Below are positions 1 to 6,271 of a DNA stretch of 7,753 nucleotides, piece by piece. Location of the stretch: positions 1-7,753 of the forward strand of contig DVJK01000116.1 of the NCBI GenBank assembly GCA_018716795.1, written 5' to 3'. The notes beneath the pieces were generated by a model. That model did no database searches and was not told the origin of the DNA. It saw only the letters and a program-made list of their open reading frames with translations. How positions within the stretch are numbered: position 1 is the stretch's first letter; every line of letters starts with the position of its first letter. The position numbers were made by a program, and so were the translations under genes. This stretch comes from Candidatus Scatomorpha merdipullorum. Its GTDB lineage: Bacteria; Bacillota; Clostridia; Oscillospirales; Oscillospiraceae.

Positions 1-1
1 C

Positions 2-88
2 GTCTGCCACGAAAAATACTGGTCGCACCGCTACTGCGCGAGGCACAAGCTCCGCCGCGGCAGCCAGTGCGCCGTGATACAGCTTTGA
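2..88 (+). CDS. 3' end of an unidentified Cys/His-rich protein (partial)
   Basis: Only the last 28 codons are visible, ending in TGA at 86-88; the 5' part lies outside the window. This frame is favoured because about 24 of 28 third positions are G or C, as in the neighbouring genes, while the other two forward frames lack that bias. The visible peptide is rich in Cys and His (pattern C-H-x6-H-x2-C-x2-H, then a late Cys) and in basic residues. That would fit a metal-binding tail, but it is too short to assign a family. The stop lies 11 nt before the next ATG with no terminator between them, so this gene is probably cotranscribed with the binding-protein gene. The frame call is fairly sure; the function is unknown. 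Confidence 0.55.
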   Translation, partial: VCHEKYWSHRYCARHKLRRGSQCAVIQL

Positions 89-99
89 AAAGGTGAGCC

Positions 100-1731
100 A
101 TGAGTCATTCTAAAGCCAAAAAGCCGATACGTGCCCTCTGCCTCGCGCTCGCGCTGCTGACGCTCTCCGCCTGCGGCGGGAGCGAGGCCGCGCCGGAGGA
201 GAGCGCCCTGCTGGGTATGCCGGGCGAGGAGCTGGGCATAGGCGAGGCCGCCGACGCGGTCTTCTCCCTCAACTACAACAGCCAGGCCAGCCTCAACCCC
301 TACGCCACGGACGACACGGACAACCTGCTCATAAGCCAGCTGGTCTACGACAACGTCTTTGAGCTGGACGACGACTTCAACCTCACGAGCCGCATACTCG
401 AGGACTGGGAGGTCAGCGCCAACGGGGCCTACTGGACCTTCACGGTCAAGGAGGACATACCCATGCACGACGGGAGCGAGCTCACGGCCTACGACGTGGC
501 ATACTCAATATCCCTCGCGCGCCGCACCGACCGGTACTCCGGCCGCTTCCAGTGCATGTACGGCGCGAGCGCCTCGGACGAGCGCACCTTCCACATCTCC
601 ACGACGAAGGCGCACAGGCTCATACCCTATCTGCTGACCGTGCCGGTCGTGAAGGACGGCTCCGCCAGCCAGACGCGGCCGGCGGGCACAGGGCCCTACA
701 TGTACGTCGAGGACGCCGACTATATCGAGGCCTTTCCGGGCTACGGCTCATCGGTGCCGGTGGAGCGGATATACATGAAGGAGTACACCGGCGCCGAGAA
801 CATCATCGCGGCCTTTGAGAACAGTTACATAGACCTCGTCGTCAACGACGCCTCCGGCGCCTCCAACATAGGCTACGGCGGCAACACCGAGACGCGGTGG
901 TACAACACCCTCAATATGCACTACATCGGCTTCAACATGGAGAGCGACATGGTCAGCAACCCCTCCGTGCGCTACGCCCTGAGCCTCGCGGTCGACAGGC
1001 AGACCGCGGCGGACAGCTATATGAAGGACGGGGCGACGGCGGCCGCGCTGCCCATATCCCCGGCCAGCCCGCTCTATAACGGCGAGCTCGCCTCCCAGCT
1101 GAACTACAATCTCTCCCTCTGCGCCCAGGTGCTCGAGGGCGCCGGCGTCTCGGACATGGACAACGACGGCCGGCTCGAGCAGCTATACGCCAGCCAGCTG
1201 CGCGACTTTGAGCTGGACCTCATCGTCTGCTCCCAGAGCTCCGGCAAGGGCGACGTCTGCAACCGCTTCGCCGAGGACATGGACTCGCTCGGCGTCACGG
1301 TCAACGTGCGCGAGCTGAGCTGGTCTGACTATCTCTCCGCGCTCCACGGCGACGACCTCGACGGCGACGGGCAGCCCGACGTACACTTCGACATGTACTA
1401 CGCCGAGGTCAAGCTCGGCGCGGACTTCGACCTCACCGCCCTGCTGACGGAGGAGGGCTCGCTCAACTACGGCGGTATAACCGACTCGAGCTACGCCACG
1501 TACATAAACGACTACCTCGCCGCCGACGACCTCACGCGCTCGAGCGAGAGCTATGAGCTGCTGCGGTATATCGCCGCCAACGCGCCGATAATCCCCGTCT
1601 GCTTCGAGCGGCACGAGGTCATAACGCACCGCAACGTCATAACCGGCATGAACGTCACCGCCAACAACGTGTTCTTTAATATCTCAGACTGGACCATAAC
1701 ATTCTCGGACGAAGACAGAGAGGAGAAATGA
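100..1731 (+). CDS. ABC transporter solute-binding lipoprotein, SBP_bac_5 (OppA/DppA-like) family
   Basis: A 543-aa extracellular binding lipoprotein. Residues 1-24 form a lipoprotein signal peptide (basic start, Leu/Ala-rich core), with lipobox L-S-A-C at 22-25 and Cys25 as the lipidated residue. The mature part has family-5 features: an early L-V-Y-D segment near 81-84, the W-T-F-x-V-K...HDG...T-A-Y-D-V region at 112-133, T-G-P-Y at 197-200, H-Y-I-G-F-N at 274-279 followed by V-R-Y-A-L-S-L-A-V-D-R at 290-300, and a D-x-D-x-D-G motif at 352-357. The length is typical of the family. Members capture peptides, nickel/haem or other solutes for an ABC importer; the ligand cannot be read from sequence. 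The ATG is preceded by AAAGGTGAG. No permease or ATPase gene is adjacent in the window; the next gene is a cytidine deaminase. A second D-x-D-x-D-G motif lies at 419-424. Isoleucine is encoded by ATA 17 times and ATC 9 times. Confidence 0.9.
   Translation: MSHSKAKKPIRALCLALALLTLSACGGSEAAPEESALLGMPGEELGIGEAADAVFSLNYNSQASLNPYATDDTDNLLISQLVYDNVFELDDDFNLTSRILEDWEVSANGAYWTFTVKEDIPMHDGSELTAYDVAYSISLARRTDRYSGRFQCMYGASASDERTFHISTTKAHRLIPYLLTVPVVKDGSASQTRPAGTGPYMYVEDADYIEAFPGYGSSVPVERIYMKEYTGAENIIAAFENSYIDLVVNDASGASNIGYGGNTETRWYNTLNMHYIGFNMESDMVSNPSVRYALSLAVDRQTAADSYMKDGATAAALPISPASPLYNGELASQLNYNLSLCAQVLEGAGVSDMDNDGRLEQLYASQLRDFELDLIVCSQSSGKGDVCNRFAEDMDSLGVTVNVRELSWSDYLSALHGDDLDGDGQPDVHFDMYYAEVKLGADFDLTALLTEEGSLNYGGITDSSYATYINDYLAADDLTRSSESYELLRYIAANAPIIPVCFERHEVITHRNVITGMNVTANNVFFNISDWTITFSDEDREEK
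1719..1725 (+). promoter_or_regulatory. Ribosome binding site that decides the cytidine deaminase start
   Basis: AGAGGAG lies inside the last codons of the binding-protein gene. It is only 2 nt from the ATG at 1728 but 8 nt from the ATG at 1734, so the second ATG has the normal spacing. Confidence 0.6.
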
Positions 1732-1733
1732 CC

Positions 1734-2114
1734 ATGACAGACAGACAGCTTATGGACATTGCCGAGCAGGCCTCGAAGATGGCCTACGTGCCGTATTCGC
1801 GCTTCGCCGTGGGCGCGGCGCTCGAGTGCTCCGACGGCACGGTCTTTACCGGTTGCAACGTGGAGAACGCCGCCCTCGGCTCCACGATATGCGCCGAGCG
1901 CACCGCCGCCTGCAAGGCCGTCAGCGAGGGGCACACGGACTTTGCGCGCATAGCCATCTGGGGCGAGGGCAAGGACTATTGCATGCCCTGCGGCGCCTGC
2001 CGCCAGTTCCTTTCCGAGTTCTCCACGGACATGGAGGTGCTCTGCGCCAAGGCCGGAGGCCGCTATGTCAGCTACCGCCTGCGCGAGCTCATGCCGCACA
2101 CGTTCAACTATTAA
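1734..2114 (+). CDS. cdd: Cytidine deaminase, small tetrameric type
   Basis: A cytosolic zinc enzyme of pyrimidine salvage that hydrolyses cytidine and deoxycytidine to uridine and deoxyuridine plus ammonia. From the ATG at 1734 the protein is 126 aa. It carries the substrate-binding F-x-V-G-A-A-L (24-30) and G-C-N-V-E-N-A (40-46) segments, the zinc/catalytic C-A-E-R-T-A motif with Cys53 and Glu55, and P-C-G-A-C-R-Q with Cys86 and Cys89. Three Cys ligands and about 130 aa mark the homotetrameric class (Bacillus Cdd type), and the residue numbers match my recollection of the Bacillus enzyme. An upstream in-frame ATG at 1728 overlaps the preceding TGA as ATGA, but it sits too close to the AGGAG; 1734 is preferred. 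The gene starts 2 nt after the binding-protein stop, so the two are probably translationally coupled. That could mean nucleoside scavenging, which is inference only. Confidence 0.95.
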   Translation: MTDRQLMDIAEQASKMAYVPYSRFAVGAALECSDGTVFTGCNVENAALGSTICAERTAACKAVSEGHTDFARIAIWGEGKDYCMPCGACRQFLSEFSTDMEVLCAKAGGRYVSYRLRELMPHTFNY

Positions 2115-2129
2115 AAAGGGAGTGGGAAA

Positions 2130-3452
2130 ATGAAAAAGAAAACCCTCCGCCGCGCGCTCTGCGCCGCGCTGGCGCTCTGCCTCATGGCCGCGGCCATGCC
2201 GGCCTACGCCGCGGGGAACCTGGGGCCCGTGGCCGTCAACTTCAGCGACGTGCCCGACGACGCCTGGTACGCCGACTATGTCGAGCTCTGCGCCAGCTGG
2301 GGCATCATCGACGGCAAGACCGCCACGACCTACTGCCCGGACGACGAGCTCACGCGCGGCGAATTCATAAAGCTGCTGTGCATGATAGGCGAGCTCGCCC
2401 CGCGCAGCATGGATACGAGCATACACTGGGCCCAGCCCTACTGGCAGGTCGTCAACGACTACGGCGTGCTCTGGGGCCTCGACATCGCCTGCACCGCCGC
2501 CGCGCTCAACAAGCCCATCACGCGCTATGAGATGAGCGTCATGATTTCGAACCTCACCAGCAACGTGTACACCGAAAACCCCGTGAATCTCGACAGCCCC
2601 GAGCTGCGCATCGCGGACTACGGCTCCATATCCGGCAAGTACGCCGAGAGCGTGCTCCAGGCCTACGGCAAGGGCATCCTCGACGGCTTTGACGACGGGG
2701 CCTTCCACGGCGACTCCACCCTCACGAGGGCGCAGGCCGCCGCCGTCGTCGTGCGCGCCGGCTGGCCCGCCGAGCGCCTCAAGGTCGAGGACGTCAGCGA
2801 GGTGGTCCTGCCCGAGGAGCCGACGACTCCGGATACGCCCGACACGCCCGAGACCATCGAGCCCGCCGATTCCTTCGCCTGGGAGAGCCGCAATTACATC
2901 GACGCCTGGGGCAACGTCTCCGCCGAGGGCCGGCAGATCCTCTTCGGCGACGCGAACAAGAGCTATTTTAACGGCAGCGAGGCCAACCTCTCCGACTATA
3001 TCGTCACCGTTCAGGTCCGCACCTGGGATATAAACAGCTCCGGCGCGAAGTATACGCGCACCTGGAACCTGCAGGTCAACAAGGCCGTCGCCGACGAGGT
3101 CAAGGCCATCTTCGAGGAGATATACAACGACCCCGAGCAGTTCCCGATTCACGCCCTCGGCGGCGCGAGGTACACCGACTCGATGCGCCACTCCTGGGGC
3201 TGCGCCATCGACATCAACCCCGTCGAGAACTTCCAGTGCTATACCACGACGACGCCGTACACCGCCATCGTCGGCAGCACCTGCTTCAAGTATTCCGACA
3301 GCCCCTACTGCATCACGCCCGACTCGAGCGTCGTGCGCGCCTTCGCCAAGTACGGCTGGGGCTGGGGCGGCGGCGACGCCGACAACAACTATTCCGGCTG
3401 GACCACCACCGCCGACTACATGCACTTCTCGATTCTCGAGAGCGGCGGATAA
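2130..3452 (+). CDS. Secreted SLH-domain protein with C-terminal M15 (VanY/CwlK-like) zinc peptidase
   Basis: A 440-aa exported protein probably held on the cell wall. Residues 1-27 are a Sec signal peptide with an A-Y-A cleavage site. Three SLH repeats follow (about 35-88, 97-143, 158-212), with the anchoring motif reading T-R-G-E (75-78), T-R-Y-E (131-134) and T-R-A-Q (199-202). A Pro/Thr/Asp linker (229-247) precedes the catalytic region. The M15 signature S-x-R-H-x2-G-x-A-x-D spans 351-361, giving zinc ligands His354 and Asp361. D-Y-M-H-F near the C-terminus supplies the presumed catalytic Asp429 and third ligand His432. M15 enzymes cleave D-Ala-D-Ala or L-Ala-D-Glu bonds of peptidoglycan stem peptides; which applies here is not visible. 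SLH repeats usually bind pyruvylated secondary wall polymers. Four Cys lie in the catalytic part (358, 370, 385, 394). The gene starts 15 nt after cdd with an AAAGGGAGTGG site, and ends in tandem TAA codons just before a terminator. Confidence 0.92.
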   Translation: MKKKTLRRALCAALALCLMAAAMPAYAAGNLGPVAVNFSDVPDDAWYADYVELCASWGIIDGKTATTYCPDDELTRGEFIKLLCMIGELAPRSMDTSIHWAQPYWQVVNDYGVLWGLDIACTAAALNKPITRYEMSVMISNLTSNVYTENPVNLDSPELRIADYGSISGKYAESVLQAYGKGILDGFDDGAFHGDSTLTRAQAAAVVVRAGWPAERLKVEDVSEVVLPEEPTTPDTPDTPETIEPADSFAWESRNYIDAWGNVSAEGRQILFGDANKSYFNGSEANLSDYIVTVQVRTWDINSSGAKYTRTWNLQVNKAVADEVKAIFEEIYNDPEQFPIHALGGARYTDSMRHSWGCAIDINPVENFQCYTTTTPYTAIVGSTCFKYSDSPYCITPDSSVVRAFAKYGWGWGGGDADNNYSGWTTTADYMHFSILESGG

Positions 3453-3468
3453 TAAAGAAAATAACGAG

Positions 3469-3494
3469 GCGCCGGGCCTTTGCCCGGCGCTTTT
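3469..3494 (+). terminator. Rho-independent terminator of the left-arm operon
   Basis: A perfect 9-bp GC stem (3469-3477 with 3482-3490) and a CTTT loop are followed by TTTT at 3491-3494. It begins 16 nt after the SLH-peptidase stop and closes the operon. Confidence 0.88.
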
Positions 3495-3518
3495 CGCCGC
3501 CGGGGCGCGGTCTGGGGA

Positions 3519-3547
3519 TTGATTTCCGCCGCGCGCGGCGGTATATT
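3519..3547 (+). promoter_or_regulatory. Sigma-70 type promoter of the HAD gene, spacer filled by a palindrome
   Basis: The -35 is TTGATT (3519-3524) and the -10 is TATATT (3542-3547), separated by exactly 17 bp. A perfect 16-bp palindrome (3526-3541) occupies nearly the whole spacer. The transcript would start near 3554, downstream of the first in-frame TTG at 3547. That rules this codon out as a start and supports the TTG at 3577. Confidence 0.65.
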
Positions 3548-3561
3548 TGAGCTGTTTCAGG

Positions 3562-3568
3562 AAAGGAG
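3562..3568 (+). promoter_or_regulatory. Ribosome binding site fixing the TTG start of the HAD gene
   Basis: AAAGGAG is followed by an 8-nt gap to TTG at 3577, which is ideal spacing. No ATG is available in frame before the HAD motif I. Confidence 0.75.
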
Positions 3569-3576
3569 CAATTGCT

Positions 3577-4290
3577 TTGAGCTTAAAATACCTTCTCTTC
3601 GACCTCGACGGCACGCTGCTGCCCATGGACAACGACGAGTTTACGCGCAAATACTTCAAGCTGCTGGCCGCCAAGCTCGCGCCGCACGGCTACGACGGCG
3701 CGCAGCTGGTGGAGGCGATATGGTCCGGCGTGGCCGCCATGGTCAAAAACGACGGTACGCGCACGAACGAGGCCGCCTTCTGGCAGCGCATGACGGAGAT
3801 ATACGGCGGGAAAATCCTCGGCGACAAGGGCCTCTTTGAGGACTTTTACGCGCACGATTTCGAGAAGGCGCGCGCCTTCTGCGGCTTCAACGCCGCCGCC
3901 GCGCGCGTTGTCCGGCGCGCGAAGGAGAGGGGATACCGCGTCGCGCTGGCCACGAACCCGCTCTTTCCGCGGGTGGCCACGGATATGCGCATACGCTGGG
4001 CGGGGCTCGAGCCGGAGGACTTCGAGCTCGTCACCACTTACGAGGACAGCCCGTACTGCAAGCCCAACCCGGACTACTACCGCTATGTCCTCGCGCGGCT
4101 CGGCGCGTCGCCGGAGGAGAGCCTGATGACCGGCAACGACCTCGGCGAGGACGTCAGGGCCGCCGGGCGGGCCGGAATCCGCGGCTTCCTGCTCACGGAC
4201 TGCCTCATCAACCGGGAGAACGAGGACATCTCGGCCCTGCCGCACGGCGGCTTTGACGAGCTGGAGGCATTTTTGGACACTTGTCCCTGA
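3577..4290 (+). CDS. HAD-superfamily hydrolase (phosphatase-like, C1 cap)
   Basis: A 237-aa cytosolic phosphohydrolase. All four HAD motifs are present: motif I D-L-D-G-T with nucleophile Asp9 and acid/base Asp11; motif II Thr126 in A-T-N; motif III Lys162 in C-K-P-N-P; motif IV G-N-D-x3-D with Mg-binding Asp188 and Asp192. The long insert after motif I (about residues 15-90) is the usual helical C1 cap of phosphoglycolate phosphatase-like enzymes, so small phosphorylated metabolites are the expected substrates; the exact one cannot be read. Translation starts at TTG 3577, which has an ideally spaced AAAGGAG. The earlier in-frame TTG at 3547 is rejected because it lies inside the -10 box. The gene is probably monocistronic: it has its own promoter, a terminator lies upstream, and a fresh promoter follows for the flavodoxin. 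I see no terminator between this gene and the flavodoxin, so some read-through is possible. Confidence 0.9.
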   Translation: MSLKYLLFDLDGTLLPMDNDEFTRKYFKLLAAKLAPHGYDGAQLVEAIWSGVAAMVKNDGTRTNEAAFWQRMTEIYGGKILGDKGLFEDFYAHDFEKARAFCGFNAAAARVVRRAKERGYRVALATNPLFPRVATDMRIRWAGLEPEDFELVTTYEDSPYCKPNPDYYRYVLARLGASPEESLMTGNDLGEDVRAAGRAGIRGFLLTDCLINRENEDISALPHGGFDELEAFLDTCP

Positions 4291-4298
4291 TTTGCCGC

Positions 4299-4327
4299 TT
4301 GACCGGCGCGAGGCTTGGCGATATAAT
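4299..4327 (+). promoter_or_regulatory. Near-consensus sigma-70 promoter of the flavodoxin gene
   Basis: TTGACC (4299-4304) and a perfect TATAAT (4322-4327) are separated by 17 bp, with an AT-rich discriminator after them. A GGAGG ribosome site at 4358-4362 lies 8 nt before the ATG at 4371. The expected leader is about 37 nt. Confidence 0.85.
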
Positions 4328-4370
4328 TTAAATGGATAAATTTTTGGAGAGTTGAACGGAGGAATCAACT

Positions 4371-4850
4371 ATGGGAAAAACACTGGTCGCATACTTTTCC
4401 ACGGGCGGGAACACGCGCCGCGCCGCCAAGGCCCTTGCCGCGGCTGCGGGAGCGGATATCTACGAGATTCGGCCCGTTGAGCCATACTCGCACGCCGACC
4501 TCAACTGGATGGACAAGCAGAGCCGTTCCACGCTCGAGATGAACGACCCGGCCTCGCGCCCGGAGATTGCGGACGCCCTGCCGGACATGGGCGGCTATGA
4601 CGCGCTGCTGCTGGGCTTCCCGATATGGTGGTACACCTGCCCGGCCATTATCCGGACCTTCCTCGAGGGCCTCAACCTCGCGGGCAAGCGCGTGATACCC
4701 TTCGCCACCAGCGGCGGCAGCGGCCTGGGCAATACGGCCGACGACATGAAGCAGTACGCGCCCGGCGCGAAGGTCGAGTCCGGCCGCATGCTCAACGGCC
4801 GCGTGACAGCCGCGGACCTCGAGGCCTGGGTAAAGGAGCTCGCGCTCTGA
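4371..4850 (+). CDS. Flavodoxin-family FMN protein (Flavodoxin_4-like)
   Basis: A 159-aa short-chain flavodoxin-fold protein that is expected to bind FMN and carry electrons or reduce small substrates in the cytosol. Beta-strand 1 runs straight into the phosphate-binding loop S-T-G-G-N-T at 10-15. The second FMN loop is G-F-P-I-W-W-Y-T-C-P (82-91), with aromatic residues placed to stack on the flavin. A third loop, T-S-G-G-S-G-L-G-N, lies at 113-121. The W-M-D-K-Q-S-R-S-T-L-E-M region (46-57) is the insert common in Flavodoxin_4 proteins of gut Firmicutes. The gene has its own strong promoter and SD and ends in a strong terminator, so it looks like a single-gene unit with potentially high expression. 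The redox partner and substrate are unknown. The family assignment is secure; the physiological role is not. Confidence 0.92.
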   Translation: MGKTLVAYFSTGGNTRRAAKALAAAAGADIYEIRPVEPYSHADLNWMDKQSRSTLEMNDPASRPEIADALPDMGGYDALLLGFPIWWYTCPAIIRTFLEGLNLAGKRVIPFATSGGSGLGNTADDMKQYAPGAKVESGRMLNGRVTAADLEAWVKELAL

Positions 4851-4865
4851 GCCTGAATATGCAAA

Positions 4866-4904
4866 ACGTCCGGGAACCCTCAGGGTTCCCGGACGTCTTT
4901 TTTT
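4866..4904 (+). terminator. Strong terminator between convergent genes, probably bidirectional
   Basis: Inverted arms at 4866-4880 and 4882-4896 form about 14 pairs around a TCA triloop, followed by seven T at 4898-4904. On the minus strand the hairpin is followed by TTTT (AAAA at 4863-4866), so it can also end the minus-strand operon. The T-tract overlaps the TAA of that operon's last gene (4903-4905). Confidence 0.93.
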
Positions 4905-6270
4905 ACGCCGCGGCGGAGAGGGCCTCGTAAAAGGCCTCGGTCTCCTCCGGCGTCTCCAGCGCGAAGATGCGCGTCATTTCCTCCGTCTCGACGACGATAT
5001 ACGGCGGCTGCTCCGGATTGAGGCTTATGCGGACGTTCTCATAGCCCTCGACGGAAAAGCGGCCCTCGAGGAGGTACGGAAGCCCCGTGCCCGCGATGCG
5101 GCGCGCGCTCGGGAGCTCGTAGATTAGGTCCAGCTCCGTTATGTCCTCAAGCGCTATCTCGTACTTCTCCATGCCATGCCGGAAATACAGCGTGCCGTCC
5201 TCTATGTCCGCCTCTATCGGCGCGGAGAAGCCGAGCGCGAGCGCGATGCAGACCACGATGACGCCCACGAGCAGCGCGGCGGTGACGGCCATGAAGGCCT
5301 TGCCCGCGGGGCGGCCTATGTTGACGCCCATGCCGGAGCCTGTGCGGTCGTTTATGAAGAGGTGGCGGTCGTTGGGGTTGTTGTAGAACATGCCCCAGAC
5401 CCAGAGGTCGTCCTCGTCCACATAGCCCGGCTCGTCTGCGGTGAGCCGCTCCTGCACGCGGCGGACGGCGAACTCGGTCGCGAGGCAGAAGCCAATCAGC
5501 AATACCGTATACACGACCGTCAGCGCCATTGTCCAGAGCGCGCTGTCCTGCAAAAGCCAGAGGCCGAGCGAGAAGAGGGCGGTCAGATAGCTCGTGCCGA
5601 GCAGCATCTTGCCGTAGTTATACCGCCGCACGCGCGTGAGGGCGGCGTTCTTGTCGCTGTCGGGCCCCGCGACGTCGCCGCGCTGGCGGAGTATGAGCGG
5701 GTAGAGGAGCATGCACATGAGGCCGATGATGGCCGTTACGCCGAAGCAGATAAGCCCGCCCAGGCGCGTCCCCTCGTCGTCGGAGAGGAGCGCTGCCACG
5801 AGCGGAACCGCGGCGAGGAGTATGGGCGGCAGGAACGCGCGCCGCTTCAGCGCCGGCATAGGCTCGGCGGCGGCTTTCAGGTCTACGACGACCTCGCCGG
5901 TATAGGGCACGCTCCAGCCCTCGGCCCTCTTGAGCGCTGCGAGACGCCTGTTCGCGCGCACGTAGAAGAAATAGGGCACGAAGATTGCGAGTATAAGCAG
6001 GACGATGCTCCACATGATGAACTCGCCGGAGCCGGCCAGCGCCGGCGCAGCCATTATAAGCGCGCTCACGCCGCAGCTTATCCAGACATTGCGTTTGAAG
6101 CGGCGGACTATCTCGGCGACGCGCGCGTCCGACTGCGCCGTGCGCGGCAGCGTGACGCCGAGGATTATGTTCTTCTTCGGCTTCGCCTCGTTCGTGAGCA
6201 GCGCGGCCACGAGCGCGAGGCAGGGGAACATTATGACAAACCAGATAATAATCATTGCGGTGTCGCCCAT
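4903..6270 (-). CDS. Multi-pass membrane protein with DUF5808-like segment and bacterial PH-like C-terminus
   Basis: A 455-aa predicted integral membrane protein. Hydrophobic segments lie at about 5-25, 62-80, 84-104, 147-163, 170-194, 222-240, 245-265 and 325-349, suggesting eight helices. Between helices 7 and 8, residues 288-322 (W-G-M-F-Y-N-N-P-N-D-R...G-M-G-V-N-I-G-R-P) closely match the DUF5808 pattern. The soluble tail, about 352-452, resembles bacterial PH domains of the bPH_5 type (G-R-F-S-V-E-G-Y, then I-V-V-E-T, then P-E-E-T-E-A-F-Y). The start at ATG 6268-6270 has GGGAGG 8 nt upstream; Met6 has no such site. It begins 1 nt after the gntR stop, so the two genes are cotranscribed and probably coupled. 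The biochemical function is unknown. Pairing with a YtrA-type regulator suggests an envelope or antibiotic-stress role (inference). Domain names are from pattern memory, not a search. Confidence 0.82.
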   Translation of the reverse strand: MGDTAMIIIWFVIMFPCLALVAALLTNEAKPKKNIILGVTLPRTAQSDARVAEIVRRFKRNVWISCGVSALIMAAPALAGSGEFIMWSIVLLILAIFVPYFFYVRANRRLAALKRAEGWSVPYTGEVVVDLKAAAEPMPALKRRAFLPPILLAAVPLVAALLSDDEGTRLGGLICFGVTAIIGLMCMLLYPLILRQRGDVAGPDSDKNAALTRVRRYNYGKMLLGTSYLTALFSLGLWLLQDSALWTMALTVVYTVLLIGFCLATEFAVRRVQERLTADEPGYVDEDDLWVWGMFYNNPNDRHLFINDRTGSGMGVNIGRPAGKAFMAVTAALLVGVIVVCIALALGFSAPIEADIEDGTLYFRHGMEKYEIALEDITELDLIYELPSARRIAGTGLPYLLEGRFSVEGYENVRISLNPEQPPYIVVETEEMTRIFALETPEETEAFYEALSAAA

Positions 6271-6271
6271 T

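Noticed and set aside
2820..2871. Repetitive ACTCCGGATACGCCC-type stretch as a possible tandem repeat
   Set aside because: It encodes the T-P-D-T-P-D-T-P linker between SLH and peptidase domains; the repetition is explained by the protein and is too short to be a DNA repeat element.
3547..3576. N-terminal extension of the HAD protein from TTG at 3547
   Set aside because: This TTG is part of the -10 box of the gene's own promoter, so it would not be in the transcript; the TTG at 3577 has an ideal SD.
1551..3674. A 707-codon open frame on the minus strand
   Set aside because: It runs antisense through the end of the binding-protein gene, all of cdd and the SLH-peptidase gene, and across the terminator at 3469-3494. 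Its translation is a low-complexity Gly/Ala/Val/Arg mix with no domain; it is a GC-rich shadow of well-supported plus-strand genes.
3583..4368. A 261-codon minus-strand open frame
   Set aside because: It lies antisense to the HAD gene, whose four catalytic motifs are intact; the composition is that of a shadow frame.
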